A DNA stretch of 64,000 nucleotides from CADEED01 sp035995425 (GTDB taxonomy: Bacteria; Pseudomonadota; Gammaproteobacteria; Steroidobacterales; Steroidobacteraceae): positions 1-64,000 of the forward strand of contig DASYKM010000222.1 of the NCBI GenBank assembly GCA_035995425.1, in the 5' to 3' direction. This document shows, piece by piece, positions 17,481 through 26,829 of the stretch; position 1 is the stretch's first letter; each line of letters begins with the position of its first letter. The notes under the pieces are model-generated. The model saw nothing but the letters and a program-made list of their open reading frames with translations. It did no database searches and had not been told where the DNA came from. Position numbers and translations under genes: made by a program.

Positions 17481-18323
17481 CTAACGGCTCACCATCATCC
17501 GCTTGCGGCCCCAGACCTGCAGCAGGTTGATGGCCAGCAGCATCACGAAGGAGATCGCCAGCATCACGAAGCCGAGCGCGGCGGCACCGGCGTAGTCGAA
17601 TTCCTCGAGGCGGTAGATGATGAGCAGCGGCGTGATCTCGGTCTTCATGAATTTGTTGCCGGCGATGAAGACGACCGAGCCGTATTCGCCCACGGCGCGC
17701 GCGAAGGCGAGCGTGAAGCCGGTGAGCAGCGCCGGGAGCACGGTCGGCACGATGATGCGCCGGAACACGTAGAAGCGACCCGCACCCAGCGTCTCGGCGG
17801 CGTCTTCGAGGTCGCGCTGCACCTCCTGCAATGCCGGCTGCACGGTGCGCACCACGAACGGCATGGAGATGAGCGTCAGCGCCACCGTGATGCCGAGCGG
17901 CGTATAGGCGACGAAGATGCCGTGCGGCTCGAGGAACTTTCCGATCCAGCCATTGGCGGAGAAGACGGTGGTCAGCGCGATGCCGGACACCGCCGTGGGC
18001 AGCGCGAATGGCATGTCGATGATGGCGTCGACCAGCCTTCGGCCCGGGAATTCGTAACGCACCAGCGTCCAGGCCAGCGCGAAGCCGAACACCATGTTCA
18101 CGCCGGCGGCCACCAGCGACGCGCCGAACGACAGCCGGTACGAGGCGAGCGCGCGCGGGCTGCCGATGACTTCGATGAATCTCGACCAGTCGAGACCCGC
18201 GGTCTTGAGCACCAGCGCCGACAGGGGCAGCAGCACGATGGCCGACAGGAAAAAGGTGGTGAATCCCAGCGTGATCCCGAAGCCCGGAATGACGTTGGGG
18301 TCGCGCTGGCCGACGGTCTTCAT
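17481..18323 (-). CDS. cysT: Sulfate/thiosulfate ABC transporter permease CysT (CysU)
   Basis: 280 residues, six membrane helices. PGFGITLGFTTFFLSAIVLLPL at the N-terminus, DMPFALPTAVSGIALTTVFS, the coupling loop EDAAETLGAGRFYVFRRIIVPTVLPALLTG and AFARAVGEYGSVVFIAGN are diagnostic for CysT. Its ATG overlaps the CysA stop by 4 bases. Pairs with CysW; substrate assignment (sulfate or thiosulfate) rests on family resemblance. Confidence 0.93.
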   Translation of the reverse strand: MKTVGQRDPNVIPGFGITLGFTTFFLSAIVLLPLSALVLKTAGLDWSRFIEVIGSPRALASYRLSFGASLVAAGVNMVFGFALAWTLVRYEFPGRRLVDAIIDMPFALPTAVSGIALTTVFSANGWIGKFLEPHGIFVAYTPLGITVALTLISMPFVVRTVQPALQEVQRDLEDAAETLGAGRFYVFRRIIVPTVLPALLTGFTLAFARAVGEYGSVVFIAGNKFMKTEITPLLIIYRLEEFDYAGAAALGFVMLAISFVMLLAINLLQVWGRKRMMVSR

Positions 18324-20119
18324 GCGGCCGTTCCAGAGGCGAGAACGTCAGGCGCGGCGCGGGACTCGAGCGACCCTTCCGGCGGACGGTAGACGATGAG
18401 CACCGGCCAGCCGGGTTGCCCGGCTAACAAGCTGCGGTAAGCACTGCCGGCGTCGGTGATGTCGGTGATCCCGAGAACCAGCATCTGCGCGGCACCGGCC
18501 GACAGATTGCGCGTGAGCTCGGTGACGGTCTCGCCGACGGCGAGCTCGGTGCGCATCTCGAGCCCGTGACTCTGCTGTGCTTCGGAACGCGCATCGAGCA
18601 GCGCCCGCATCGGTGCGGCGCGGCCACTGGCCGAACGGCCTTCCGGCACGATGCCGAGGTACACCGCTTCCGCGGCCACGTGCCGCAACAGGCTCGCGGC
18701 GACGGCCAGCGTGGCGCGGCGCGCGGCCTCATCGGTCCAGTGGATGTAGACGCGCGTGGGGCTCGGCGCATTCTTCGGCAGCACCAGCACTTCGGCCGCG
18801 CCGTGATGCAGCAGCCACTCGACGGTGTTGGCAGCCTCGCTGCCGCCGGCGATGGCCGCGACGCCGGCGAACGGCGCCGGCGTGCCCGTGAGCCCATCGA
18901 TGGCGCGCAGGCCCACGCGGGTCTTCATGCGCGTCGACAGACTCTCGAGCAACGGTTCGTGAGCGAGCGCCGCGGCTTCCGCCTCGGTGGCTGCGCAGGC
19001 GAGGAAGCTCGACAACGGTGTCGGCAGCACGTGCAGGCGGCGCGCGCCGATCGCGATCTGGGCGCCCTGCGCGAGCGGCAGCGCCCGGCGTTCGTGCTGG
19101 GTGCGCGTGATCTCCAGGCGCGCATCGTCGTCGCCCGACGGGCCTAACAACTGTGCCGCGCAGGGTTCGTCGAGCAGGCGCACGCGCAGGCGCTCGAGCG
19201 CGCCGGTGAAGACGATCTCCTCGACCGCGCCGCGCGCGATGTAGTTCGATGAAAGCTCTTCGCGCGCCGCGGCGATCTCCACTTCCTCGGGCCTCAGCAC
19301 CGCGACCACTTCGTGCTCGCGCCCGGCCTGCATGGGCTCGGAGGCCGCGGCGCTGACCGGCGTGGCGCCGAAGCGGATTCCATCCGCGGTCTGGCGCGCC
19401 AGCAGCAGGTTGGCGGCACCGAGGAAGGTGGCGACAAAACGCGTCGCAGGCTGCGCGTACAGATCGCTCGGATTGCCCACTTCGAGCAGGCGGCCATGAT
19501 TCATGACACCGATGGTGTCGGCCAGGGCGAAGGCTTCTTCCTGGTCGTGCGTCACGAGCACGGTGGTGATGCCGAGCTCGCGCTGCACCGACCGGATCGT
19601 CCGCCGCAGTTCTTCGCGGATCTTCGCGTCGAGCGCGCCAAAAGGCTCGTCGAGCAACAAGACCTGCGGTTTGTGCGCCAGCGCGCGCGCAACCGCGACA
19701 CGCTGCTGCTGACCCCCAGAAAGCTGGCCGGGCAGCCGCTCGTCCATGCCCTCGAGCGCCACGAGCTTGAGCAATTCCTTGCGCCGGGCGCGGCGCTCGG
19801 CCGCCTTCGTGCGCCGGACGCGCAAGGCGAACTCGATGTTGTCGGCAACGGTCATGTGGCGGAACAGGGCGTAGTTCTGGAAAACCAGGCCAACGCCGCG
19901 ATCGCGCGCCCGAACATGGGTCACGTCCCGACCATGCAGCGAGATTCGTCCGTGGTCGATGCCGGTGAGTCCGGCGATGGCACGCAGCAGGGTGCTCTTG
20001 CCGCTGCCGGAGGGGCCCAGCAACACGAAGAATTCGCCCTCGCCTACCTCGATGGAAACGTCGTTGACGACCGGCTGGTCCTGATACCGTTTGGTGACTT
20101 GGTCGAGCGCGATGGACAT
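18320..20119 (-). CDS. cysA: Sulfate ABC transporter ATPase CysA with C-terminal UspA-like extension
   Basis: 599 residues, against about 350 for ordinary CysA. Residues 1-235 are the ATPase: GPSGSGKST Walker A, LSGGQQQRVAVARALA signature, VLLLDEPFGALD Walker B, VLVTHDQEEAF switch. A TOBE-like accessory region follows to about 360. The remaining ~230 residues are not part of normal CysA: VYIHWTDEAARRATLAVAASLL, then ELTRNLSAGAAQMLVLGITD and WPVLIVYRP, which resemble a universal stress protein fold (paired alpha/beta units ending in a PVLVV-type strand). First gene of the cysA-cysT-cysW-kinase-regulator unit. Confidence 0.9.
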   Translation of the reverse strand: MSIALDQVTKRYQDQPVVNDVSIEVGEGEFFVLLGPSGSGKSTLLRAIAGLTGIDHGRISLHGRDVTHVRARDRGVGLVFQNYALFRHMTVADNIEFALRVRRTKAAERRARRKELLKLVALEGMDERLPGQLSGGQQQRVAVARALAHKPQVLLLDEPFGALDAKIREELRRTIRSVQRELGITTVLVTHDQEEAFALADTIGVMNHGRLLEVGNPSDLYAQPATRFVATFLGAANLLLARQTADGIRFGATPVSAAASEPMQAGREHEVVAVLRPEEVEIAAAREELSSNYIARGAVEEIVFTGALERLRVRLLDEPCAAQLLGPSGDDDARLEITRTQHERRALPLAQGAQIAIGARRLHVLPTPLSSFLACAATEAEAAALAHEPLLESLSTRMKTRVGLRAIDGLTGTPAPFAGVAAIAGGSEAANTVEWLLHHGAAEVLVLPKNAPSPTRVYIHWTDEAARRATLAVAASLLRHVAAEAVYLGIVPEGRSASGRAAPMRALLDARSEAQQSHGLEMRTELAVGETVTELTRNLSAGAAQMLVLGITDITDAGSAYRSLLAGQPGWPVLIVYRPPEGSLESRAAPDVLASGTAA

Positions 20120-20295
20120 AGGCTGCGGCGTGGGTAAAAACCGGCGGTCATGCTATCAGCTTGCGGGTATGGGCCCGGGTATCCCGCCGGTTACAATCCG
20201 GTCACAGCGAGGTCGGCCGGCGCGGAACTAAACGGTTCCGGCTCACGACTAACGAGTACACTTTTTGTCCTCTTCCCTTCGAAAGAGATAACTGC

Positions 20296-21168
20296 ATGGC
20301 AACCGAGAACCCGTCGCTTCCCCTGGAAAAAACCGTTGCTGAGAAACGCACCGAGCGACCCCACTGGGTCCTCGACGACGCGGTCTACAGCATCAGCGCG
20401 CTGCTGCTCTCGGTCATCATCATCCACAGCATCTGGACCCTGGTCATCCGGCCGCGCGCCGCGGCGGTTCTGTCCCAGCGCGTGGTCGTCACCAACTCCG
20501 CGAACGTCAAGCAGCAGGTCCTGCAGCTGCGTTCGGTCTACGTCATCCTCAAAGACTACGAACAGGAAACTTGCGTCGTCCTGATGTTGTGGTCGCTGCT
20601 GCTGCTGGCGCGCCAGGCCCAGGACACCCGCCTCGGCCGCAAACTCCTCGACCGTGAATACGTGAAGATCGGCGAAGCGCAGGTGGTTCTGCCCGAAGAC
20701 GCGCGTGTCTATTCACGCCCGCTCGAATCACTGCCGCGCGACGAGCAATCCCGCTTTCTGCCGCGCCTCCTGATGGTCGCTTACAACCGTTTCGGCGCCA
20801 CGCGCAGCGTGCAGGACGCCGCGGAAGCCGTGCGCGACGAGTGCGATTTCGAAACCGCGAGCATGGACACCAAGCTTTCGATGGTGCGATTCACCGCCTG
20901 GGCCATTCCAGCCGTCGGCTTCGTCGGTACCGTGCGTGGCATCGGCGCGGCCCTGCAGGAAGCGCAAGGCGCCATGGGCGGCGACATCTCCGGCGTCACC
21001 ATGGGACTGGGCGTCACTTTCAATGCCACCCTTACCGCGTTGGTGTGCTGCATCATCGTCATGTTCTGGATGCACCAGTTGCAGCAGTTCCAGGATCGCC
21101 TGGTGCTCGACTGCCGCACTTACGTCGATCGCCAGCTGCTGCGCAAGCTGCGGGTGGTTTCGAAGTAA
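20296..21168 (+). CDS. MotA/TolQ/ExbB-family proton channel subunit
   Basis: 290 residues from ATG at 20296 with AAAGAG upstream. Three membrane segments: about 30-53, about 200-222 and about 235-258. The second and third carry the family hallmark: FTAWAIPAVGFVGTVRGIGAALQEAQ and GVTMGLGVTFNATLTALVCCIIVMFW. It lacks an ExbD or TonB gene next to it. It precedes the copper-type genes on the same strand, so it may energise the TonB receptor at 22148, but the family also serves other roles. Confidence 0.8.
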   Translation: MATENPSLPLEKTVAEKRTERPHWVLDDAVYSISALLLSVIIIHSIWTLVIRPRAAAVLSQRVVVTNSANVKQQVLQLRSVYVILKDYEQETCVVLMLWSLLLLARQAQDTRLGRKLLDREYVKIGEAQVVLPEDARVYSRPLESLPRDEQSRFLPRLLMVAYNRFGATRSVQDAAEAVRDECDFETASMDTKLSMVRFTAWAIPAVGFVGTVRGIGAALQEAQGAMGGDISGVTMGLGVTFNATLTALVCCIIVMFWMHQLQQFQDRLVLDCRTYVDRQLLRKLRVVSK

Positions 21169-21211
21169 ACCCTGCGCACGGCGCGGAAAACACCTCGGTC
21201 GAGGGCGTAAG

Positions 21212-21577
21212 ATGCGCGGCATGAAGTCGCTGCGTTCAATCCGCCTCCGCGCAAACCTGCTGCCGCTGGTGCTGTTCGCGCTGGTATTGCGCTCGCTGAT
21301 TCCGATCGATGCCATGGCCGGCGCGGGCATGAGCGTTAAGTCATCGATGTGCTCGACGCGGTCCGGGCGCAGCGAGGTCATCGAGATTCCGGCCGGCGAA
21401 TCTTCCCCGCAGCACTGCGAGCAGTGCTTTGCTCCATCGCTCGGCGCGCCGGCCGCATTGCCGCGTAGCGACGGCCTCGTTCGCGCTGCGCTGCCGCAGC
21501 CGCGGGACGACGCTTCGCAGATCGCCGAAAAACTCCTCGCCCGCGCGCAGTCGGCGCGCGCGCCCCCGTATCCCTGA
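21212..21577 (+). CDS. DUF2946-like small protein
   Basis: 121 residues from ATG at 21212 (GAGGG 6 bases upstream; a second ATG at 21221 is possible). A hydrophobic N-terminal segment (LLPLVLFALVLRSLIPIDAMA, about 16-36) is followed by a Cys-containing loop and HCEQCFAP. Short proteins with an N-terminal hydrophobic segment and HCxxC are typical of DUF2946, a family found beside copper TonB receptors and PCu(A)C chaperones, exactly the context here. Probably membrane-anchored, possibly copper-binding. Confidence 0.65.
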   Translation: MRGMKSLRSIRLRANLLPLVLFALVLRSLIPIDAMAGAGMSVKSSMCSTRSGRSEVIEIPAGESSPQHCEQCFAPSLGAPAALPRSDGLVRAALPQPRDDASQIAEKLLARAQSARAPPYP

Positions 21578-21665
21578 CGCACCGGTTCCCGCCAGGGAAC
21601 CATTCGCAAGTCACGTGCGACTCACGCCTTGAGCGTGCGGTTGCGTTCACGCGCAGGGAATCACC

Positions 21666-22127
21666 ATGCTTCGTCTTCTCCTGGCCTTGCCGGCCGTCTT
21701 CGCCCTGGCCGGCACCGCTCATGCTCATCATTTTTCCATTGGCAACCTGGTCATCGACCATCCCTGGTCGCGCCCAACGGCCGCCGGGATGCCGATCGGT
21801 GTCGCCTATCTATCCATCACCAACAATGGCCCGAATGAAGACGTACTGATCGAGGCCCGCACGCCGCTGGCCGCGCGCGTCGAGTTTCATCGATCCAGCC
21901 TCGAGGCGGGCATCGCGCGGATGCGGCCCGCGGGGACGGTGGTCATTGCGCCCAATACCACCGTCACCGCGACCCCCGGCGGCCTGCACCTGATGCTGGT
22001 CGACCTCAATTCCGCGCTCGTCGCCGGTACATCCGCGCCGCTGGTGCTGCATTTCAAATTTGCCGGCGAGATCACCGTGCAATTGATGGTCGAAGAGCGC
22101 GACGCCACCGCAACGGCGAGCCACTGA
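21666..22127 (+). CDS. PCu(A)C-type periplasmic copper chaperone
   Basis: 153 residues, signal peptide about 1-20 (TAHAH), AGGGA 6 bases before the ATG. The cupredoxin-like body has DHPWSRPTAAGMPIGVAYLSITN and the copper ligands of the family: His in VEFHRSS, Met in GIARMRPAG and HLML near 113. These match the H-x(n)-M-x(n)-HxM pattern that binds Cu(I). It lies 20 bases upstream of the TonB receptor gene and probably hands copper to cuproenzymes such as cytochrome oxidase. Confidence 0.88.
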   Translation: MLRLLLALPAVFALAGTAHAHHFSIGNLVIDHPWSRPTAAGMPIGVAYLSITNNGPNEDVLIEARTPLAARVEFHRSSLEAGIARMRPAGTVVIAPNTTVTATPGGLHLMLVDLNSALVAGTSAPLVLHFKFAGEITVQLMVEERDATATASH

Positions 22128-22147
22128 CGGCGCCGCAGGCTACTCCC

Positions 22148-24433
22148 GTGAAATACACCACCCTCTTCGCTGGACTGTTCGCGGCACTGACCACGGCGTA
22201 CGCGCACGCCGATGACAACGACGAGGAAGCGCCGACGCGCACCCTCGGAACGGTCGTCGTCACCGCCACCCGGCCGACCTCGCTGCCCACGCAGATTCCC
22301 ACCACCATCGAGGGGATAACCGGCGATGAGATCGCCGCAAACGTCAACGCGACTGACAGCGAGGATGCGTTGAAATATTTTCCGAGCCTGCTGGTGCGCA
22401 AGCGGTACATCGGCGACTACGACCATGCCGTGCTTGCCAGCCGAGCTTCGGGCACGGGCAACAGCGCGCGTTCGCTGGTCTACGCCGACGGGATCCTGTT
22501 GTCGAACCTGTTAGGCAACGGCGCAACCTTCACCCCGCGCTGGGGCCTGGTGACGCCGGAGGAAATCGAACGCGTGGACGTTCTGTATGGGCCCTTCTCG
22601 GCGGCGTTTCCCGGAAATTCGGTCGGCGCGGTGGTCGACTACGTCACGCGAATGCCTGACAAACTCGAAATGCACGCCAAGCTGTCGAGCTTCGGCCAGG
22701 ACTTCGAGGTCTACGACACCCGCGACCGCTACACGGGCTGGCAGGCAAGCGCTTCGGCGGGCGATCGCGACGGCAACCTCTCGTGGTGGGTGAACTTCAA
22801 TCGACTCGACAGCGACGGCCAGCCCATCGCCTTTGCCAACAAGCTCGTGAGCGCGGGAATAGCCAGCCCCTCGGGGACGCCCGTCACCGGCGCGGTCGCC
22901 GATCGCAATCCCCGCAATCAGGACTGGCTGATCCTCGGCGCCACCAACCAGATTCACACTCTGCAGGATCATGCCAAGGCGAAAGTGAGCTACGACTTCT
23001 CGCCGACGCTGCGCGCGAGCTACACGCTCGGGGTGTGGCACAACGATGCGGTGCGCGCCTCCGACTCCTACCTGCGCGACGGCGCCGGCAATCCGATCTA
23101 CGGCGGCAATATCAATGTCGACGGCCGCCTGTATGTCGTGACCCCCGCGGACTTCGCGCCGAATCGCGGCGAGCTCACGCACCTGATGCACGGCCTGTCG
23201 CTCAAGTCGCACGCCCGTGACCGCTGGGATTGGGAAGTTGCCGCGAGTGCCTACGACTACACCCGCGACATCGCACGCTCGCCGACTGCCGCGCTGCCGG
23301 CAGCGAATGCCGGCGGGAATGGGCGCATCACCGATCAGGACGGAACCGGCTGGCGCACGCTGGCATTGCGCGGCACATGGCGCCCCCAAGGTGCCAAATC
23401 TGCGCATGTGATCGACCTTGGTTACCAGCTCGACGACTATCGTCTGCGTACGCTGGTCTCGAACACGGCCGACTGGATCGATGGCGCGGCAACCGGACGC
23501 GTCTCGGCGTTCCGTGGCAAGACGCAATTGCAGAGTCTCTACGCCCAGGACAGCTGGCACTTCGCGGATGACTGGCGCGCCACGCTCGGCGCGCGCGTCG
23601 AGCGCTGGCAGGCGTCGGACGGCACGATTGCCGACGCCACGAGCACACTCGGATTCGCGACGCGCACCGAGACTCACGTGTCGCCGAAGGCAGCGCTCGC
23701 CTATCAACTGACACCTGGCTGGCTCTTGAGAGCGTCTCTCGGACGCGCCGTGCGTCTGCCCACGGTCTCCGAGCTGTACCAGGGCTCGATTTCGACCAGC
23801 GTGATCGTCAACAACGATCCAGACCTGCGGCCGGAAAAATCCTGGACCGGTGAGCTCACCGCGGAACACGAGCTCGGCAATGGCTCGCTGCGCACGACCT
23901 ACTTTCAGGAAGACACGCGCGATGCGCTGTATTCGCAAACCAACGTCACCGTGATTCCCAACATCACCAACATCCAGAACGTGGGCCGCATCCGCACCCG
24001 CGGCCTGGAGATCGCCTACCACGCGCAGGAGGTGCTGGCTTCCGGTCTCGACCTGTCCGCCAGCCTCACCTACGCGCACTCACGCATCATCGAGAACACC
24101 GGCTTCCCGGCGAGCGTCGGCAAGTGGCAACCGCGCGTGCCGGAGTGGCGCGCCAATGCGCTCGCGAGTTACCGATTTGGCCCGCGCTGGACGACCACGC
24201 TCGGCGCGCGCTACAGCGGCAGGCAATACAACACGCTCGACAATTCCGATCCGAACGCCTTCACCTATACGGGCACCAGCAGTTTCCTGGTCTTCGACGC
24301 ACGCGTGCGCTACCGGATCGGCGAGCGCTGGATCGCATCCGCCGGCATCGACAATCTCGGCAATGAGCACTATTGGGCTTTCCATCCGTACACGCAGCGC
24401 ACGCTGGCGGTGGAGCTCGACGCGAACTTCTGA
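22148..24433 (+). CDS. TonB-dependent outer-membrane receptor, probably for copper
   Basis: 761 residues starting at GTG, signal peptide about 1-21. TonB-box-like TLGTVVVTATR at about 34-44, a plug domain (about 50-165; ARSLVYADGILLSNLL, EEIERVDVLYGPFSAAFPGNSVGAVVDYVT), then a beta-barrel ending with the aromatic-rich strand TLAVELDANF. The copper assignment rests on linkage to the PCu(A)C and DUF2946 genes; the receptor sequence itself does not fix the substrate. Confidence 0.85.
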   Translation: MKYTTLFAGLFAALTTAYAHADDNDEEAPTRTLGTVVVTATRPTSLPTQIPTTIEGITGDEIAANVNATDSEDALKYFPSLLVRKRYIGDYDHAVLASRASGTGNSARSLVYADGILLSNLLGNGATFTPRWGLVTPEEIERVDVLYGPFSAAFPGNSVGAVVDYVTRMPDKLEMHAKLSSFGQDFEVYDTRDRYTGWQASASAGDRDGNLSWWVNFNRLDSDGQPIAFANKLVSAGIASPSGTPVTGAVADRNPRNQDWLILGATNQIHTLQDHAKAKVSYDFSPTLRASYTLGVWHNDAVRASDSYLRDGAGNPIYGGNINVDGRLYVVTPADFAPNRGELTHLMHGLSLKSHARDRWDWEVAASAYDYTRDIARSPTAALPAANAGGNGRITDQDGTGWRTLALRGTWRPQGAKSAHVIDLGYQLDDYRLRTLVSNTADWIDGAATGRVSAFRGKTQLQSLYAQDSWHFADDWRATLGARVERWQASDGTIADATSTLGFATRTETHVSPKAALAYQLTPGWLLRASLGRAVRLPTVSELYQGSISTSVIVNNDPDLRPEKSWTGELTAEHELGNGSLRTTYFQEDTRDALYSQTNVTVIPNITNIQNVGRIRTRGLEIAYHAQEVLASGLDLSASLTYAHSRIIENTGFPASVGKWQPRVPEWRANALASYRFGPRWTTTLGARYSGRQYNTLDNSDPNAFTYTGTSSFLVFDARVRYRIGERWIASAGIDNLGNEHYWAFHPYTQRTLAVELDANF

Positions 24434-24693
24434 TGCGGCAACTCGCGGCGCTGTAGGACTCGCGGAGGTTTTCCTGACTACCAAGGCGGTGGAATTGTAG
24501 GACCGCCGCCGTCGGCGCTGCCGCACGGAAAAGATTGCGCGACCCGCGGCAGGAATTGCGCCCTCAGGGTGGTCGTTTCGGCGCCGTCGTCAGCCGGCGG
24601 TCGCCGGGCTCGCGCCTTTGCCTCATGGCCCGCTCCTTGCAATCTGCAGCTAACTACCAAGCCGCCGTCAGCGGCCTTCTGCAAGGGACTGCC

Positions 24694-26829
24694 ATGAACA
24701 AGCTGTTTTTCATCCTGCTCGCGCTGGGAGTCAGCCTGTGCGCATCCGCGCGTACCTACACGATCCCGGTCGCGCAGGATCTGCCGCCGCCGAATTCCGC
24801 CGACCCGTACTACTACCAGTTTTTCGGCCTGGCAGCGGCCATCGACGGCGGCTCCATCATCGCCCTCGCCGATCACGAGGGTGGCCGCGCGGCTCTGCTG
24901 TATCTTCGTGGCGCCGATGGCCGCTGGAGGTATCGCCGCACGCTGCTCGACGTGACCGCTCCACCCGCACAGTTGCGCGCGGGCCTCGCGATGAAAAACG
25001 GCATCGCCATCATCAAGCTCAACCAGGTTGCGACGATCTGGGAAAGCGTCAGCAACGACTGGGTCCAGGGCCACACGGCGAGCCCCATACTGGATCCGGG
25101 TGGTTTCGCCATCTCCGGCAACAGCATCCTGGTCGGCAGCACGGGTTGTGAGGCCGACGCGTTCATCTACCAGAAGTCGGCAACCGACGGAAGCTGGGGC
25201 GTCACCGGGCGCATCGAACGCAACGCCGGGGTCTGCAGCGACAAGGAGATCCCGGTCGATCTCAACTACGACTACGCGATGATCCGTGCCCCGGGGAACA
25301 TGGTCCGGACCTATCGCAAAAACGGGACGCAATTGGATTGGGCCCCGGCCGCCGCATTCGGAATGCCGGCGACGATCCTGTCGCAAGGCCCGCTGGCTTT
25401 TCAGAAGACGGTCGCTGTGTCGCCAGGATCGGGATACTTCCGGCGTACCAATGGCAACTGGAGCTATCAGGGCCAATTGGTGCCGATCGACTACGGCAAC
25501 GGCACCGGCAACGCCGCGCAGGTGAAGTACCGCGACGGGGTGGTGCTGACCACCGAGGGCTACAGCGAAGACCACGCCTACTCGAAGGTCTACGCCTATG
25601 TCGAAAACGCCGCTGGTGGTTTTGATCATGCCGCCATACTCGATGTGCCGGGCTGGACCGAGGATGTCGACGTCAGCGGCAACACCGTGGTCACCGGCGC
25701 CGAGGACCTCGGCGGCAACCGGTACCTGTCGGTCTACACACTGCCCTCGCCCGTCGTGGCTCCTGCCGCGCTCGCCAACAATTTCGAAGGGCGCGATGTC
25801 AGCGGATTCCAGCAGACCGCCGGCAACGGATTCGCGCTCGCCGGCAACTCTGCCAACTACTTCTATCGTCAGTCGAGCACAACCGGCGAGGCGAACGCCG
25901 TCCTGACGGACAGCGACTGGCGCAACTACCAGTCCATCGAGGCCGACATCACGCCGCGCGCCTTTGATGGCGCCGATCGTTACGTGGGCCTCGCGGTGCG
26001 CTACGTGGACGTGGGCAACAACTATTACGTGACCTGGCGCAGCTCCAATGTCCTGCAGCTCAAACGCAAGATCAATGGCGCGTTCGTCACGCTCGCCGAA
26101 AAGCCATTGGCCCTGGCGCTGAACACACGGCACCGCGTGAAGCTCACGATTTCCGGCTCGACCCTTGGCGTCGCCGTCGACGGGCAGAATCAAATCTCCG
26201 CCAGCGACACCACGTTTACACACGGCCGCGCTGCCCTGCTGACATACCGGGCCCGCGCCGACTTCGACAATGTGAACGTCACGCCCAGCGACGCGATCGA
26301 GTTGCTCTACAAGGACTACACCTGGTTCCCGTGGGGGCGCGAGTTCACGCACTACGGCGGCACCTGGGATGTGACCTGGGAGGACGACAACCCATTCGGC
26401 CTGTCGCAGCTCGACATCAACGCGAGCGCGCTCGCCATCGTTGGCACGCCCACGGACGACCAGCTCATCCGCACGCATGCGCGGCTCGATTCCTTCGGCG
26501 GTTCGCAGGCGGGCGCGTGGTTCGGTTTGGTGGCGCGCTACGTGGACGCGAACAACTATTACTACCTGTCGATCCGCAGCTCGAATCAGTTGCAGATACG
26601 CAAGGTGGTCAACGGCGCGATCACGGTGCTCGAGTCCGTACCGTTCACAGCCGTCGCGCGCGAGATGCACGAGTTCACGTTCACCGCACGCGGCAAGGAT
26701 CTCGACGCCTTCGTCGATGGACAACTGGTCGCCGCGGCGAGCGATGGCGCACTGCCTCGCGGTCAGTACGGCCTGGGCGCCGTCCATGCGACTGCCACCT
26801 GGCAGAACGTCGTCGTGAACGAACCCTAG
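24694..26829 (+). CDS. Secreted protein with two C-terminal LamG-like domains
   Basis: 711 residues from ATG at 24694 (AAGGGA 8 bases upstream); the frame is open for 159 bases before it but that stretch is not coding-like. Signal peptide about 1-19 (ASA). Residues about 20-350 look like a beta-propeller-type repeat region. Two similar sandwich domains follow at about 360-530 and 540-711, both with the pattern YVGLAVRYVDVGNNYYVTWRSSNVLQL / WFGLVARYVDANNYYYLSIRSSNQLQI, typical of LamG or concanavalin-like carbohydrate-binding folds. No catalytic motif seen. Converges with the MFS gene; the two share the CTAG at their stops. Confidence 0.72.
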   Translation: MNKLFFILLALGVSLCASARTYTIPVAQDLPPPNSADPYYYQFFGLAAAIDGGSIIALADHEGGRAALLYLRGADGRWRYRRTLLDVTAPPAQLRAGLAMKNGIAIIKLNQVATIWESVSNDWVQGHTASPILDPGGFAISGNSILVGSTGCEADAFIYQKSATDGSWGVTGRIERNAGVCSDKEIPVDLNYDYAMIRAPGNMVRTYRKNGTQLDWAPAAAFGMPATILSQGPLAFQKTVAVSPGSGYFRRTNGNWSYQGQLVPIDYGNGTGNAAQVKYRDGVVLTTEGYSEDHAYSKVYAYVENAAGGFDHAAILDVPGWTEDVDVSGNTVVTGAEDLGGNRYLSVYTLPSPVVAPAALANNFEGRDVSGFQQTAGNGFALAGNSANYFYRQSSTTGEANAVLTDSDWRNYQSIEADITPRAFDGADRYVGLAVRYVDVGNNYYVTWRSSNVLQLKRKINGAFVTLAEKPLALALNTRHRVKLTISGSTLGVAVDGQNQISASDTTFTHGRAALLTYRARADFDNVNVTPSDAIELLYKDYTWFPWGREFTHYGGTWDVTWEDDNPFGLSQLDINASALAIVGTPTDDQLIRTHARLDSFGGSQAGAWFGLVARYVDANNYYYLSIRSSNQLQIRKVVNGAITVLESVPFTAVAREMHEFTFTARGKDLDAFVDGQLVAAASDGALPRGQYGLGAVHATATWQNVVVNEP

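Noticed and set aside
20161..20197. Sigma-70 promoter (TTGCGG / TACAAT) before the ExbB-like gene
   Set aside because: The two elements are 25 bases apart, too far for a sigma-70 promoter.
22511..24079. 522-codon minus-strand frame
   Set aside because: Antisense shadow of the TonB receptor barrel.
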